A stretch of DNA of 64,000 bases from Demequina rhizosphaerae. Its GTDB lineage: Bacteria; Actinomycetota; Actinomycetes; Actinomycetales; Demequinaceae. The notes beneath the pieces are model-generated. The model saw only the letters and a list, made by a program, of their open reading frames with translations. It ran no database searches and was not told the DNA's origin. This document shows positions 1 through 8,182 of the stretch, one piece after another (positions within the stretch are counted from its first letter, which is position 1; each line of letters opens with the position of its first letter). A program made the position numbers and the translations under genes. The stretch is from NCBI RefSeq assembly GCF_000971255.1, contig NZ_BBMC01000002.1, forward strand, positions 1 through 64,000, written 5' to 3'.

Positions 1-742
1 AGATCGTCTCGTGGCTCACGCGCATGCTCTCGTCGCTGGGATACTCGTCGATCAGAGCGTGACAGATCTGCTCCGGCGACCACTTCAGGCGCAGCTTCTC
101 CACCACGAAGTCCCGCAACGGGCCAGGATGCGCGAGCTTCGACTCCTTGGGCCGGGTCCGGCTGGCCGCCCATGAGCGCTGCGCCGCATGAGGACGGTAC
201 AAGCGGTCGGTGCTGCGGTTGTCGATCTCGCGTTTGATGGTCGACGCCGGCCGACCCAGCTCCCGCCCGATCGCCCGCAGCGACCAGCCCTGGCGCTTCA
301 GGTCCGCGATCGTCTCCCGGTCGACGATGGTCAGGAACCGAGGATCCAGCACCGCCTCAACAGCAGCCACGGACAGCTGGGGCGTAGCGGACGTGTAGGT
401 CGTCATACCCGTCTTGTAGTCGATGAAGCGGCCATCGGGATAAAGGCGCGTGCCATTGGACTTCACGACGCCTCGGTCCCACTCCTCGGCGGTGCGCTCA
501 TGCGCGCCAACCCGGGCGGCAGCGACGCTGCGCCGCACCCCGGCAGCACGCAGCCGCTCATACTCGGCCCGTCCCGGATGGGGGCCCGTGCCCGGCGTTC
601 CACGACCGCGCACACCTGCCTTCCGTGCCCATCCATACGCCGTGTTCCGGCTCACGCCAACAGCACGAGCAGCCGCCGTGATATTGCCCTCGTGCAATTC
701 CAGCACGTCAAAGAACTGGACTCTCAACTCCTCAAACGACAC
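1..742 (-). CDS. IS30-family transposase, N-terminal part (partial)
   Basis: An uninterrupted minus-strand frame starts at a GTG at 742 and is still open at the window edge (about 247 codons). The N-terminus has a helix-turn-helix of the ITAAARAVGVSRNTAYGWAR type. About residues 135-160 hold the second helix-turn-helix typical of IS30 (WSLRAIGRELGRPASTIKRE), followed by a KWSPEQI segment as in IS30 transposases. The DDE catalytic core would lie beyond the window. The GTG and its short GGGG upstream sequence sit in the stem of the hairpin at 741-784, so translation from read-through transcripts may be blocked, as known for some other IS elements (inference). Confidence 0.85.
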   Translation of the reverse strand, partial: MSFEELRVQFFDVLELHEGNITAAARAVGVSRNTAYGWARKAGVRGRGTPGTGPHPGRAEYERLRAAGVRRSVAAARVGAHERTAEEWDRGVVKSNGTRLYPDGRFIDYKTGMTTYTSATPQLSVAAVEAVLDPRFLTIVDRETIADLKRQGWSLRAIGRELGRPASTIKREIDNRSTDRLYRPHAAQRSWAASRTRPKESKLAHPGPLRDFVVEKLRLKWSPEQICHALIDEYPSDESMRVSHETI

Positions 743-784
743 GATCCCCGCAACTCCCTGAAGTCAGGGTGTTGCGGGGATCGT
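741..784. repeat. Inverted repeat (hairpin) at the IS end
   Basis: The arms 741-754 (ACGATCCCCGCAAC) and 771-784 are perfect 14-bp complements, and the interior CCCTG-AAGT-CAGGG (756-769) pairs further. The RNA hairpin would therefore have about 19 paired positions with one mismatch. It includes the transposase start codon at 742. Confidence 0.8.
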
Positions 785-833
785 TAGAACCGACCATCGC
801 TCCTCCCCGCCCTTCGCTCTGGCTTCTGCGGTG

Positions 834-2468
834 CTACACGACGGCCGGCTCGCGGCGCTCGCCGTCGCGGTCCGTGCCGGTCTCGCCGTCCCGCTCCTCG
901 AGGTACGCGCCCTCGAGGTCGAGCGACTCCGGGACAGCGTCGCGCTCGAGCGTGGTGCGCAGCGGCACCTCCTTGACGAACATCAGCAGCACGAGCGCCA
1001 GCAGCGCGAGCGGCACGATGTAGAGGAACACCGGGGTGAGCGCGTCGTTGTACGAGCCCACGATGATGTCCTGCGCCTGCTGCGGCAGCTCGGTGACCGC
1101 CTCGGGGGTGAGCGAGTTCGCGTCGCCCAGCGAGGCCGCGCCGCCGGGCACGCGCTCGGAGAGCAGCTCGATGAGGTTGTTGGTGAAGATCGAGCCGACC
1201 ACCGCGGCGCCGAGCGAGGCGCCGATCTGGCGGAAGTAGTTGTTCGCGGCGGTGGCCGTGCCGACCATCGACAGGGGGAACGTGTTCTGCACGATGAGCA
1301 CGAGCACCTGCATCTGGAGGCCGAGGCCCATGCCGAAGATCGCGAGGTACGTGCAGGTCACCCAGATGGGCTGGGTCGCGCTCATGGTCGACAGCAGGAA
1401 CATCGCCACCGCGATGATGACGGCGCCGACGAGCGGGTAGACCTTGTAGCGGCCGGTGCGCGACACCGTGCGGCCCACGATGATCGAGGTGGGCAGCATC
1501 GCGCCCATCATCGGGATCATGAGCAGGCCCGCGGTGGTCGCGTCGACCTGCGCCACCATCTGCAGGTAGGTGGGCATGTAGGCGAGCGTGCCGAACATCG
1601 CGATGCCCATGAGCAGGCCGGCCGCGGTGGTGAGGTTGAAGTTGCGGTGCTTGAACATCTCGAGCGGCATGATCGGCTCGGCGGCGCGGCGCTCGACCAG
1701 CACGAACGCGACGCCCGCGAGCACGGTCAGCACGACGAGGCCGAGGATGACGGGCGAGGTCCACTCGTACTGGCCGCCGCCCCACGAGGTGAAGAGCACG
1801 AGCGAGGCCGACGCGATCGCGATGAGGGCCATGCCCGCGACGTCGAGGCGGGGCTTCTGACGGTCGCGCGGGGCGGGGTGGAGGAAGATCGCGACGGACG
1901 CCATCGCGATGAGGCCGAGCGGCACGTTGATCCACATGCACCACTGCCAGCCGATCGACTCGGTGAACCAGCCGCCCAGCAGGGGGCCGACGACCGAGGC
2001 GAGCGCGAACACGCCGCCCATGAGGCCCATGTACTTGCCGCGCTCGCGCGCGGGGACGATGTCCGCGATGACGGCCTGCGACAGGATCATGAGCCCGCCG
2101 CCGCCGAGGCCCTGGATGGCGCGGCCGACGATGAGCTCGGTCATGCCGCCCGACAGCGCACCCACGACGGAGCCGACCATGAACAGGCCGATCGCGATCA
2201 TGAACAGCGACTTGCGGCCGATGAGGTCGCCGAGCTTGCCGTAGACCGGCATCATGATCGTCGCCGCGAGGATGTACGCGGTGGTGACCCACAGCATGTG
2301 GTCGACGCCGTCGAGCTCGCCGACGATGGTCGGCAGCGCGGTCGAGAAGATGGTCTGGTCGAGGGCCGACAGCAGCATGGCCGTCATGAGCCCCACGAAG
2401 ACCAGCAGGATGCCCCTGCGGTCCGTGGCGGGCGCCTCAGCAGCGCGCGCCGATGTGGTGGTGGTCAT
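834..2468 (-). CDS. MFS drug-efflux transporter, DHA2 (EmrB/QacA) type
   Basis: 544 residues, the usual length for 14-helix DHA2 proton-coupled exporters in the plasma membrane. Visible family features are the N-terminal LDQTIFSTALPTI stretch at helix 1, the loop motif GKLGDLIGRKS, and the antiporter-type region around GPLLGGWF. The start at 2468 was chosen because an AAAGAGAG ribosome site precedes it and the first helix follows about 20 residues later. The C-terminal 40 residues are charged and cytoplasmic. It lies 38 nt behind the TetR gene in the same direction, so the pump is very probably controlled by that repressor. Substrate unknown. An IS30 element begins about 50 bp after its stop. 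Confidence 0.9.
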   Translation of the reverse strand: MTTTTSARAAEAPATDRRGILLVFVGLMTAMLLSALDQTIFSTALPTIVGELDGVDHMLWVTTAYILAATIMMPVYGKLGDLIGRKSLFMIAIGLFMVGSVVGALSGGMTELIVGRAIQGLGGGGLMILSQAVIADIVPARERGKYMGLMGGVFALASVVGPLLGGWFTESIGWQWCMWINVPLGLIAMASVAIFLHPAPRDRQKPRLDVAGMALIAIASASLVLFTSWGGGQYEWTSPVILGLVVLTVLAGVAFVLVERRAAEPIMPLEMFKHRNFNLTTAAGLLMGIAMFGTLAYMPTYLQMVAQVDATTAGLLMIPMMGAMLPTSIIVGRTVSRTGRYKVYPLVGAVIIAVAMFLLSTMSATQPIWVTCTYLAIFGMGLGLQMQVLVLIVQNTFPLSMVGTATAANNYFRQIGASLGAAVVGSIFTNNLIELLSERVPGGAASLGDANSLTPEAVTELPQQAQDIIVGSYNDALTPVFLYIVPLALLALVLLMFVKEVPLRTTLERDAVPESLDLEGAYLEERDGETGTDRDGERREPAVV

Positions 2469-2506
2469 GGTCTCTCTTTCGAACGGGGACGGACGCGGGT
2501 CGCGCG

Positions 2507-3130
2507 TCAGGGGGTGACGATGCGCCGGATGCGCGCGATCGCCGCGTGGATGTAGGTCTCGACCTCCGCCTCGTCGCCGCTCTGCTCGATCCAGAGCCGG
2601 CTGATGACGGGGAAGGCGCCCATCGCGACGCTCATGACGAGCTGCGCCTCGTCGGACGCCTCGGTCTCGGGCATGTCGGGGAACTGGTCCGCGAGGCGGC
2701 GGCGCACGAGCGCGGCCGTGGCCTGGCGCTTGTCGGCCATCCGCGTCACCTGCAGCGCCTGGAGGCTGGGCTCCTTGGTGTAGAGCTCGCGGCGCATCGC
2801 GAACACGTCGCGGTCGGGCTCGGTGGCGAAGAAGCCGCGGGCGATGAGCAGCATGAGGTCCTCGACGATCGACCCGCGCGCCTGCACGAACTCCTCGATG
2901 AGCACCTCGTCGGGCGCCGAGGGGGCGGGACCGATGAGGGCCCCCTCCTTGGTGCCGAAGTAGTTGAAGTAGGTCCGCGGCGAGATGTCGCTCGCCTCGC
3001 AGATCATGTCCACCGTCACGTCGTCGACGCCGTACTCGAGGGCCAGCGCGAGCGCGGCGCGCTCGACGCGGCGGGTGCGGCGCAGGCGGTTGCGCTCGCG
3101 GAGTCCGAGGACGGGGGTGGCGGTGGGCAT
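2507..3130 (-). CDS. TetR-family transcriptional repressor
   Basis: 207 residues. Residues 15-60 form the TetR DNA-binding domain (VERAALALALEYGVDDVTVD, then ISPRTYFNYFGTKEGAL as the recognition helix region). The remainder is the variable ligand-binding domain, with no residues that identify the ligand. It is first in a two-gene unit with the DHA2 exporter 38 nt downstream. Palindromic TGCAGT/ACTGCA sequences lie exactly in its promoter, so autoregulation with induction by an efflux substrate is the natural reading (inference). Confidence 0.9.
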   Translation of the reverse strand: MPTATPVLGLRERNRLRRTRRVERAALALALEYGVDDVTVDMICEASDISPRTYFNYFGTKEGALIGPAPSAPDEVLIEEFVQARGSIVEDLMLLIARGFFATEPDRDVFAMRRELYTKEPSLQALQVTRMADKRQATAALVRRRLADQFPDMPETEASDEAQLVMSVAMGAFPVISRLWIEQSGDEAEVETYIHAAIARIRRIVTP

Positions 3131-3136
3131 GGCTCA

Positions 3137-3171
3137 ATTCTTGCAGTTACTGCACTTTTGCGTCAAGTGCA
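3137..3171 (-). promoter_or_regulatory. Promoter and operator of the tetR-efflux unit
   Basis: On the minus strand a -35 box TTGACG (3161-3166) is followed after 18 nt by AAGAAT (3137-3142). A perfect palindrome TGCAGTTACTGCA lies at 3142-3154, and a second inverted repeat TGCACTT/AAGTGCA (3151-3157 with 3165-3171) overlaps both promoter boxes. This is the layout expected of a TetR operator that blocks polymerase. Confidence 0.7.
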
Positions 3172-3262
3172 GATTTGCGCGGACTGCACGCATGGCGGGC
3201 TCCCCCGTCTGTGTGGGCCCGCGCCGCCCCTCCCCCGAACCGGCGTACGAGCCCGGGCACGC

Positions 3263-3297
3263 GCGCATCGTCCCCGGTGCACGGCCGGACGATGCGC
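3263..3297. repeat. Inverted pair of the 10-mer GGACGATGCG
   Basis: GCGCATCGTCC (3263-3273) and GGACGATGCGC (3287-3297) are perfect 11-bp complements separated by 13 nt. They are the only two copies of the dispersed motif that sit close together in opposite orientation. They lie between the DUF2469 terminator and the tetR promoter. Confidence 0.75.
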
Positions 3298-3347
3298 CAC
3301 GAACGCCGGTTGCGTGAGGCGGGCAGGGGCCGGCGGCCCGGAACGCA

Positions 3348-3378
3348 CGAGGCCCCCGGGATCTCCCCGGGGACCTCG
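3348..3378 (-). terminator. Terminator after the DUF2469 gene
   Basis: Arms 3348-3360 and 3366-3378 form a 13-bp stem (CGAGGCCCCCGGG with one G-U pair) and a 5-nt loop, just behind the stop at 3393. There is no strong U-tract, as is common in actinobacteria. Confidence 0.65.
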
Positions 3379-3392
3379 TGGACGGGTGCGGC

Positions 3393-3716
3393 CTAGCGGC
3401 CGCGCAGCTGACGGATGTCGGGGAGGTCGTCGTCGCGGGCGAGCTCCTCGATGTTGACGTCCTTGAACGTCACGACGCGCACGTTCTTCACGAGGCGCGC
3501 GCTGCGGTAGACGTCCCAGACCCAGGCGTCGGTCATGGTCACCTCGAAGTAGATGTCCCCGCCTGACGCCTTGACCTGGAGGTCCACCTTGTTGCACAGG
3601 TAGAACCGACGCTCCGTCTCCACGACGTACTGGAACAGTCCCACCACGTCGCGGTACTCGCGGTAGAGCGCGAGCTCGGCTTCGGTCTCGTAGTTCTCGA
3701 GGTCTTCGTGGCTCAC
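3393..3716 (-). CDS. DUF2469 family protein
   Basis: 107 residues, acidic. The N-terminus MSHEDLENYETEAELALYRE and the YLCNKVDL segment match the small conserved actinobacterial DUF2469 family, which is almost always found directly behind rnhB, as here (49 nt downstream). Function unknown. No signal peptide or membrane segment. It is the last gene of the rplS-lepB-rnhB transcription unit and is followed by a terminator. Confidence 0.85.
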   Translation of the reverse strand: MSHEDLENYETEAELALYREYRDVVGLFQYVVETERRFYLCNKVDLQVKASGGDIYFEVTMTDAWVWDVYRSARLVKNVRVVTFKDVNIEELARDDDLPDIRQLRGR

Positions 3717-3765
3717 CGTTCAATGATGGCCGCAAACCCCCCGGCTTGGCGAATGCCGCGCCGCG

Positions 3766-4419
3766 TCACGAGGCGCGGAAGGGCAGCTTCCAGGAGACAC
3801 GGTGGAGCGGGGACGGGCCGTGGGCCCGGAGCGCCTCGAGGTGGGACGCGGCGCCGTAGCCCTTGTTGGAGTCCCAGCCGTACTCGGGGTGGTCCTCGTG
3901 GGCCGCGGCCATGAGGGCGTCGCGCTCGACCTTGGCGAGCACCGAGGCCGCCGCGATGGACGCGCACGCGCGGTCGCCCTTGACGATCATCGTCACGGGC
4001 GGCGCGTCCCACTCGTCCGCGTGGTCGGAGAAGAGGTCGGCCGGCGGCGGCGTGAGCCAGTCGTGGGTGCCGTCCAGCAGCACCGCGTCGACGGCCACGG
4101 GGATCGCGTCGAGGGCGCGGCCGGCGGCGAGCCGGAGCGCGGCGACGATGCCGACCTCGTCGATCTCGGCGGCGGTGGCGTGGCCCACCGCGCGACCCAC
4201 GCCGAAGGACGCGAGCGGCTCGACCAGCGCCTCGCGCCGCGCCGCGCTCAGCAGCTTGGAGTCGGTGAGGCCCTCGGGCCAGGCGTCGCAGCGGGTGACG
4301 ACGGCGACGCCGACGCTGACGGGGCCCGCAAGGGCGCCTCGGCCGACCTCGTCGATGCCGGCGACGGCGTCGAAGCCGGCGTCCCACAGCGCGGCCTCGT
4401 GGATCAGCGAGACCGTCAC
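3766..4419 (-). CDS. rnhB: Ribonuclease HII
   Basis: 217 residues. It removes RNA from RNA-DNA hybrids and excises misincorporated ribonucleotides. The N-terminal GIDEVGRGALAGPV carries the first two metal-binding acidic residues. Further catalytic carboxylates are expected in VDAVLLDG (about residue 110) and near KGDRACASIAAASVLAKVERD (about 145-165). The NKGYG segment is typical. Start is GTG at 4419, one base after the lepB stop (TGA-C-GTG), so translation is coupled. Confidence 0.93.
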   Translation of the reverse strand: MTVSLIHEAALWDAGFDAVAGIDEVGRGALAGPVSVGVAVVTRCDAWPEGLTDSKLLSAARREALVEPLASFGVGRAVGHATAAEIDEVGIVAALRLAAGRALDAIPVAVDAVLLDGTHDWLTPPPADLFSDHADEWDAPPVTMIVKGDRACASIAAASVLAKVERDALMAAAHEDHPEYGWDSNKGYGAASHLEALRAHGPSPLHRVSWKLPFRAS

Positions 4420-4420
4420 G

Positions 4421-5116
4421 TCACTCCTGGATGGCCTCGGCCTGGGCGCCGAAGGGGTTGCCGACGCCGCCGAAGCGGTCGAACGGCCACACGACGGCGA
4501 AGGTGGTGCCCACGACGTTGTCGACGGGCACGGTGCCGCCGCCCGGGTCGCCCATGTGGGCGCGGGAGTCGGCGGAGTCGTCGCGGTTGTCGCCCATGAC
4601 CCACAGGTAGCCGGAGGGGACCTCGACGCGGAAGGTGGTGCCGCACGGGCGCGAGCCCTCGGCGGTGTAGTCCTCGTCGAGCGCCTCGCCGTTGACCGTC
4701 ACCTGGCCGTCGGGGTCGGTGCACTCGACGATGTCGCCGGGCAGGCCGATGACGCGCTTGACGAGGTGCTCGCCGGCGTCCTCCGGCAGCAGGCCCGTCC
4801 AGGTGAGGACGTCCTTGACGACGAGCGTGAGGCCGCTGTCGTCGTCGGCGGAGTGCCCGAGCCAGTTCGCCGGGTCCTTGAAGACCACGACGTCGCCGCG
4901 ACGCAGCGGCAGCGGGTCGGGGCGCCACTTGGTGACGAGGATGCGATCGCCCTCGACGAGCGTGGGCTCCATCGAGGGCGAGGGGATGTAGAAGGACTGG
5001 AAGAAGAAGGTCTTGATGACCAGCGAGAGCAGCAGCGCGCTCACGATGACGAGGACGAGCTCCTTCGCCCAGCCCCATGCACGACGGCCGGCGGACGGTT
5101 TCCCGCCCGCCGGCAC
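4421..5116 (-). CDS. lepB: Type I signal peptidase
   Basis: 231 residues with one N-terminal membrane helix (about 15-38) and an extracytoplasmic catalytic domain. The nucleophile serine is in PSPSMEPTL (about residue 48) and the general-base lysine in HLVKRVIGLPGD (about 120). The GDNRD box follows near residue 175. It cleaves signal peptides of Sec and Tat substrates. GTG start at 5116, 20 nt behind rplS, the usual neighbour in actinobacteria. Confidence 0.92.
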   Translation of the reverse strand: MPAGGKPSAGRRAWGWAKELVLVIVSALLLSLVIKTFFFQSFYIPSPSMEPTLVEGDRILVTKWRPDPLPLRRGDVVVFKDPANWLGHSADDDSGLTLVVKDVLTWTGLLPEDAGEHLVKRVIGLPGDIVECTDPDGQVTVNGEALDEDYTAEGSRPCGTTFRVEVPSGYLWVMGDNRDDSADSRAHMGDPGGGTVPVDNVVGTTFAVVWPFDRFGGVGNPFGAQAEAIQE

Positions 5117-5136
5117 GTCAGCGCTGGTCGCGATGG

Positions 5137-5484
5137 TCAGCTCTCGCGCTTCTCGCGGATGCGCGCCGCCTTGCCGCGCAGACCGCGCAGGTAGTACAGC
5201 TTCGCGCGACGCACGTCGCCGCGGCGGTCCAGCTCGATCTTCTCGATCGTGGGGGCGTGCACCGGGAAGGTGCGCTCGACGCCCACGCCGAACGAGATCT
5301 TGCGGACGGTGAAGGTCTCGCCGACGCCCTGGCCCTGGCGCGCGATGACGACGCCCTGGAAGACCTGGATACGCGAGCGGGTGCCCTCGATGACCTTGAC
5401 GTGGACCTTCACGGTGTCACCGGCGCGGAACGCCGGGACGTCGTCGCGGAGCTGGTCCGCAACCACATGGTCAAGCTTCTGCAT
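5137..5484 (-). CDS. rplS: Ribosomal protein L19
   Basis: 115 residues, full length for bL19 (start MQKLDHV). The conserved [16 protein letters not shown] and the C-terminal [20 protein letters not shown] are present. The start at 5484 was preferred over an upstream in-frame start at 5520 because GAGGAGAG lies directly in front of it and L19 begins here. It sits at the large-subunit interface. First gene of the rplS-lepB-rnhB-DUF2469 unit, separated from trmD by 182 nt that include a copy of the 10-mer at 5635; no convincing promoter was read there. Confidence 0.95.
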   Translation of the reverse strand: MQKLDHVVADQLRDDVPAFRAGDTVKVHVKVIEGTRSRIQVFQGVVIARQGQGVGETFTVRKISFGVGVERTFPVHAPTIEKIELDRRGDVRRAKLYYLRGLRGKAARIREKRES

Positions 5485-5666
5485 GACTTTCTCTCCTCGC
5501 ACATGCCACAGGTCACGCACGGTATCCGCCTGATGGCGATCGGTGTGTTCAGCTGCGTCGCGGATGCCGCCGGACCCCCTGTGGCAGGTCTCGGCGCCGC
5601 GCGCACCGAGGAACTATTCTGCCACACCGTGCCCGGACGATGCGAGGGCTAGGCGGCAGCGGCGCG

Positions 5667-6395
5667 TCACCAGGCGCCGGGCTCCTCCGGCGGGAGCAGG
5701 TCCGGCCGGCGCTCGCGCGTGCGCGCGACCTGCTGCTCGTGGCGCCACTCGGCCACGCGCGCGTGGTGTCCGCTGAGCAGCACGTCCGGGACGTCGAGCC
5801 CGCGCCACGACTGCGGGCGCGTGTACGACGGGTACTCGAGCAGCCCGTCGGAGTGCGACTCCTCGACGATCGACTGCGCGTTGCCCATGAACCCCGGGAT
5901 GAGGCGCGTGACGGCCTCGATCATCGCGTAGGCCGCGACCTCTCCCCCGTTGAGCACGTAGTCCCCGAGGCTCACCTCGAGCACGCGGTAGCCGGCCTCG
6001 GCGTAGTGCTGGGCGACGCGCGCGTCGATGCCCTCGTAGCGCCCGCACGCGAACACGAGCTGCGAGGCGGTCGACAGGTCCTGCGCGAGCGCCTGCGTGA
6101 ACGGCACGCCGGCGGGGCTCGGCACGACGAGCACGCCCGTGGGCCGCAACACGTCGTCGAGCGCCTTGCCCCACACGTCCGGCTTCATCACCATGCCGGC
6201 GCCGCCGCCGAACGGCGCATCGTCCACCGTGCGGTGCACGTCCGGGGTGCCGTCGGACTTGAAGGCCGCGTAGTCGCGGAGATCGTGGACGTGCGTCTCG
6301 ACGAGCTCGGCCTGGCGGGCCTTGCCCAGCAGGGACACGTCGAGCACCTGGAAGAACTCCGGGAAGATCGTGACGACGTCGATGCGCATCCTCAT
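5667..6395 (-). CDS. trmD: tRNA (guanine-37-N1)-methyltransferase
   Basis: 242 residues. It transfers a methyl group from SAM to G37 of tRNAs that read CNN codons. The trefoil-knot SAM site is visible as [11 protein letters not shown] (about 110-120) and [11 protein letters not shown] (about 135-146). IPGFMGN and the C-terminal [18 protein letters not shown] are also diagnostic. ATG at 6395 overlaps the rimM stop (ATGA). The DDA in [11 protein letters not shown] is encoded by the 10-mer copy at 6216. Confidence 0.94.
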   Translation of the reverse strand: MRMRIDVVTIFPEFFQVLDVSLLGKARQAELVETHVHDLRDYAAFKSDGTPDVHRTVDDAPFGGGAGMVMKPDVWGKALDDVLRPTGVLVVPSPAGVPFTQALAQDLSTASQLVFACGRYEGIDARVAQHYAEAGYRVLEVSLGDYVLNGGEVAAYAMIEAVTRLIPGFMGNAQSIVEESHSDGLLEYPSYTRPQSWRGLDVPDVLLSGHHARVAEWRHEQQVARTRERRPDLLPPEEPGAW

Positions 6396-6925
6396 GACGA
6401 CGTCTCCCCCGTGACCTCGGGCTGCTCGCCGGCGAGCAGGCCGTAGGGCGGCGTGAGCACGACGAGGCCGCCGTCGACGTCGACCTCGGGCACGAACTCC
6501 TCGACGAACGGGATCATCGCGCGGTGACCGCCGGGCTGCTTGACCACGAGCAGGTCCTGCGCGGGCATCGTCACGAGGTCGACGACCTCGCCGATCGCGT
6601 CGCCGTCGGGCGTGACGGCGGCCAGGCCGACGAGCTGGTGGACGAACCACGCGTCGTCCTCGTCGGACTCGGCGCCGTCGATCGTGAGCTCGATGCCGCG
6701 CGCGGCCTCGGCGGCGTCGCGGCCGCGGATCTCCTCGAACTGCACGTACCAGCGTCCGGCCTGGACGCGCACGCGGTCGACGGTGAGCGGGCCGGCGGAC
6801 GCGGGCTCCGTGTCGAACACCTCGCCCGGCACGAGGCGGTCCTCGGGGATGTCGGTGCGCAGCTCGACCGACACCTCCCCCTTGAGCCCGTGGGCGCGGC
6901 CGATGCGGGCGACGGTCAATCTCAT
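6392..6925 (-). CDS. rimM: 16S rRNA processing protein RimM
   Basis: 177 residues, with an N-terminal RimM barrel ([18 protein letters not shown]) and a C-terminal PRC-barrel ([17 protein letters not shown], then [11 protein letters not shown]). It assists 30S head maturation through S19. It overlaps trmD by four bases. A -10-like TACCCT at 6932-6937 lies 6 nt before the ATG, suggesting a leaderless transcript and hence an own promoter, consistent with the interruption of the operon by plus-strand genes upstream. Confidence 0.93.
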   Translation of the reverse strand: MRLTVARIGRAHGLKGEVSVELRTDIPEDRLVPGEVFDTEPASAGPLTVDRVRVQAGRWYVQFEEIRGRDAAEAARGIELTIDGAESDEDDAWFVHQLVGLAAVTPDGDAIGEVVDLVTMPAQDLLVVKQPGGHRAMIPFVEEFVPEVDVDGGLVVLTPPYGLLAGEQPEVTGETSS

Positions 6926-7000
6926 GACACCAGGGTACTTTCCGCCGCCGCGGCGCCCGCGCGCGCTAGCGTGGTCCCGACATCCACCTGGGGAGAGGCA

Positions 7001-7408
7001 ATGGCCGCAGCCACGGGGCGCCCGCCCGGCGTCACCTTCGTCGTGATCCTCACGTGGGTCGCGGCCATCGGCGACCTGGTCACGGGCGCCGCGCTCGTGT
7101 GGCTGAGCCTCAACATGGGCGGCGTCGACATCGCGCTCACCGCGAGCGAGCTGCGCGCGTACGCGTTCGTGCTGCTCGCCGTCGGCCTCCTCACGTCCGC
7201 CTTCGCCCTCGGCGTCGCGGCCGGCTCCCAGGTGTCGCGCGTGATCGTCATGATCATCATGGCGGCGCGCCTCGCGGGCGGCATCTACGCCTACAGCGTG
7301 CTCGGCGAGCTGGTGAAGTGGCAGGCACTGGGCCAGGTGGTCGGCTCGCTGCTGATCATCCTCGCGCTGTCCACGCCTCGCGCGTTCGCGTATTTCCGAG
7401 CATCCTGA
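7001..7408 (+). CDS. Small four-helix membrane protein, paralogue 1
   Basis: 135 residues with four predicted membrane helices (about 12-35, 48-68, 74-95, 103-125). The ATG at 7001 follows GGGGAGAGGC. It resembles the next gene throughout (VTFVVILTWVAAIGDLVTGAALVW against VTLVSALTWLAAALDILAGAAMIW), so the two are a tandem duplication. No function recognised. The pair points against the flanking rpsP-khpA and rimM-trmD genes and splits an operon that is usually continuous. Confidence 0.75.
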   Translation: MAAATGRPPGVTFVVILTWVAAIGDLVTGAALVWLSLNMGGVDIALTASELRAYAFVLLAVGLLTSAFALGVAAGSQVSRVIVMIIMAARLAGGIYAYSVLGELVKWQALGQVVGSLLIILALSTPRAFAYFRAS

Positions 7409-7446
7409 GAGGGAGCGCCGCGCGCGCCCGGACCGAGGAGGCTCCC

Positions 7447-7857
7447 ATGGCCAGCGAACGTCGTCCCGTCTCCGTCACGCTGGTCTCGGCGCTCACGTGG
7501 CTCGCGGCCGCGCTCGACATCCTCGCCGGCGCCGCGATGATCTGGTTCTACTACAACCCGGACGACCTCAGCTCGAGCATCGACGCGGACAACCTGCTCT
7601 GGTACGGGATGACCACGCTGGTGGTCGGCGTGTTCACCGCGGCGGTCGCGGCGGGCCTCGCGATGGGCTCGCAGGGCGCCCGCGTGCTCGTCATCCTCGT
7701 GATGGTGCTGCGCATCGCCGGCGCCGCGTACGGCCTCGGCCGGGTGGGCGGCGAGGTCGCGTGGCAGGCCGCGCTCCAGATCGTGCTGGCCCTCGTGATC
7801 ATCGGCCTGCTCTCGACGCGACGCGCCTCGACCTGGTTCCGCGGCACGCGGGTCTGA
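7447..7857 (+). CDS. Small four-helix membrane protein, paralogue 2
   Basis: 136 residues, four membrane helices, GAGGAGG site before the ATG at 7447, 38 nt behind its paralogue. The N-terminal helix carries VTLVSALTWLAAALDILAGA. The C-terminus is short and basic (RRASTWFRGTRV). Function unknown; the family looks like generic small integral membrane proteins of actinobacteria. Confidence 0.75.
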   Translation: MASERRPVSVTLVSALTWLAAALDILAGAAMIWFYYNPDDLSSSIDADNLLWYGMTTLVVGVFTAAVAAGLAMGSQGARVLVILVMVLRIAGAAYGLGRVGGEVAWQAALQIVLALVIIGLLSTRRASTWFRGTRV

Positions 7858-7898
7858 GCCCGCGCGTCGTCCCTCGGCACGAGCCGGCCCCGGACGCG

Positions 7899-7932
7899 AG
7901 AAGGCCCCCTTCCCGGAGGAAGGGGGCCTTCT
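7899..7932. terminator. Bidirectional terminator between converging genes
   Basis: Perfect 13-bp arms AGAAGGCCCCCTT (7899-7911) and its complement (7920-7932) with an 8-nt loop. They stand between the plus-strand membrane-protein pair (stop 7857) and the minus-strand khpA (stop 7950). Confidence 0.85.
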
Positions 7933-7949
7933 GTGCGTCGAGCCTGAGG

Positions 7950-8180
7950 CTAGGCGACGTCCACGATGTTGACGCGGACGTCGTCACGCGCGATGGCCTC
8001 GACGACCGTGCGGATCGCCGTCGCGGTGCGACCGCGGCGACCGATGACCCGCGGAAGGTCGTCGGGGTGCACCACCACGTTGAGGGTGGTGCCGCGACGC
8101 CCGGAGCGCTCGGTCACGCGGACGTCGTCCGGGTTGCGGACGATGCTGCGGACCAGGAACTCGAGAGCGTCGACGACCAT
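7950..8180 (-). CDS. khpA: KH-domain RNA-binding protein KhpA
   Basis: 76 residues, a single KH domain with the GxxG loop in VIGRRGRTATAIR (about 45-57). The family binds small RNAs and mRNAs, usually with KhpB, and affects cell-wall growth in several Gram-positive bacteria. It begins 2 nt after the rpsP stop, the conserved actinobacterial arrangement. Confidence 0.9.
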   Translation of the reverse strand: MVVDALEFLVRSIVRNPDDVRVTERSGRRGTTLNVVVHPDDLPRVIGRRGRTATAIRTVVEAIARDDVRVNIVDVA

Positions 8181-8182
8181 CG

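Larger units (their letters stand above)
1..787 (-). mobile_element. IS30-family insertion sequence, partial (cut by window start)
   Basis: The transposase frame runs off position 1, and its 5' side ends in a strong inverted repeat at 741-784, about 50 bp beyond the stop of the efflux-pump gene. The codon use is visibly less GC-biased than in the neighbours (GCT, CGT, TTT and TAT are common), which agrees with acquisition by transfer. The outer boundary of the element was not defined, because the other end is outside the window and no target duplication can be checked. The end at about 787 is an estimate. Confidence 0.75.

Noticed and set aside
188..787. Plus-strand frame in the first 800 bases
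   Set aside because: It is antisense to the IS30 transposase frame, which has two helix-turn-helix motifs and runs off the window edge.
5600..5660. rplS promoter around CAGAAT (5614-5619)
   Set aside because: A -10-like box is present but no acceptable -35 box lies 16-19 nt upstream.
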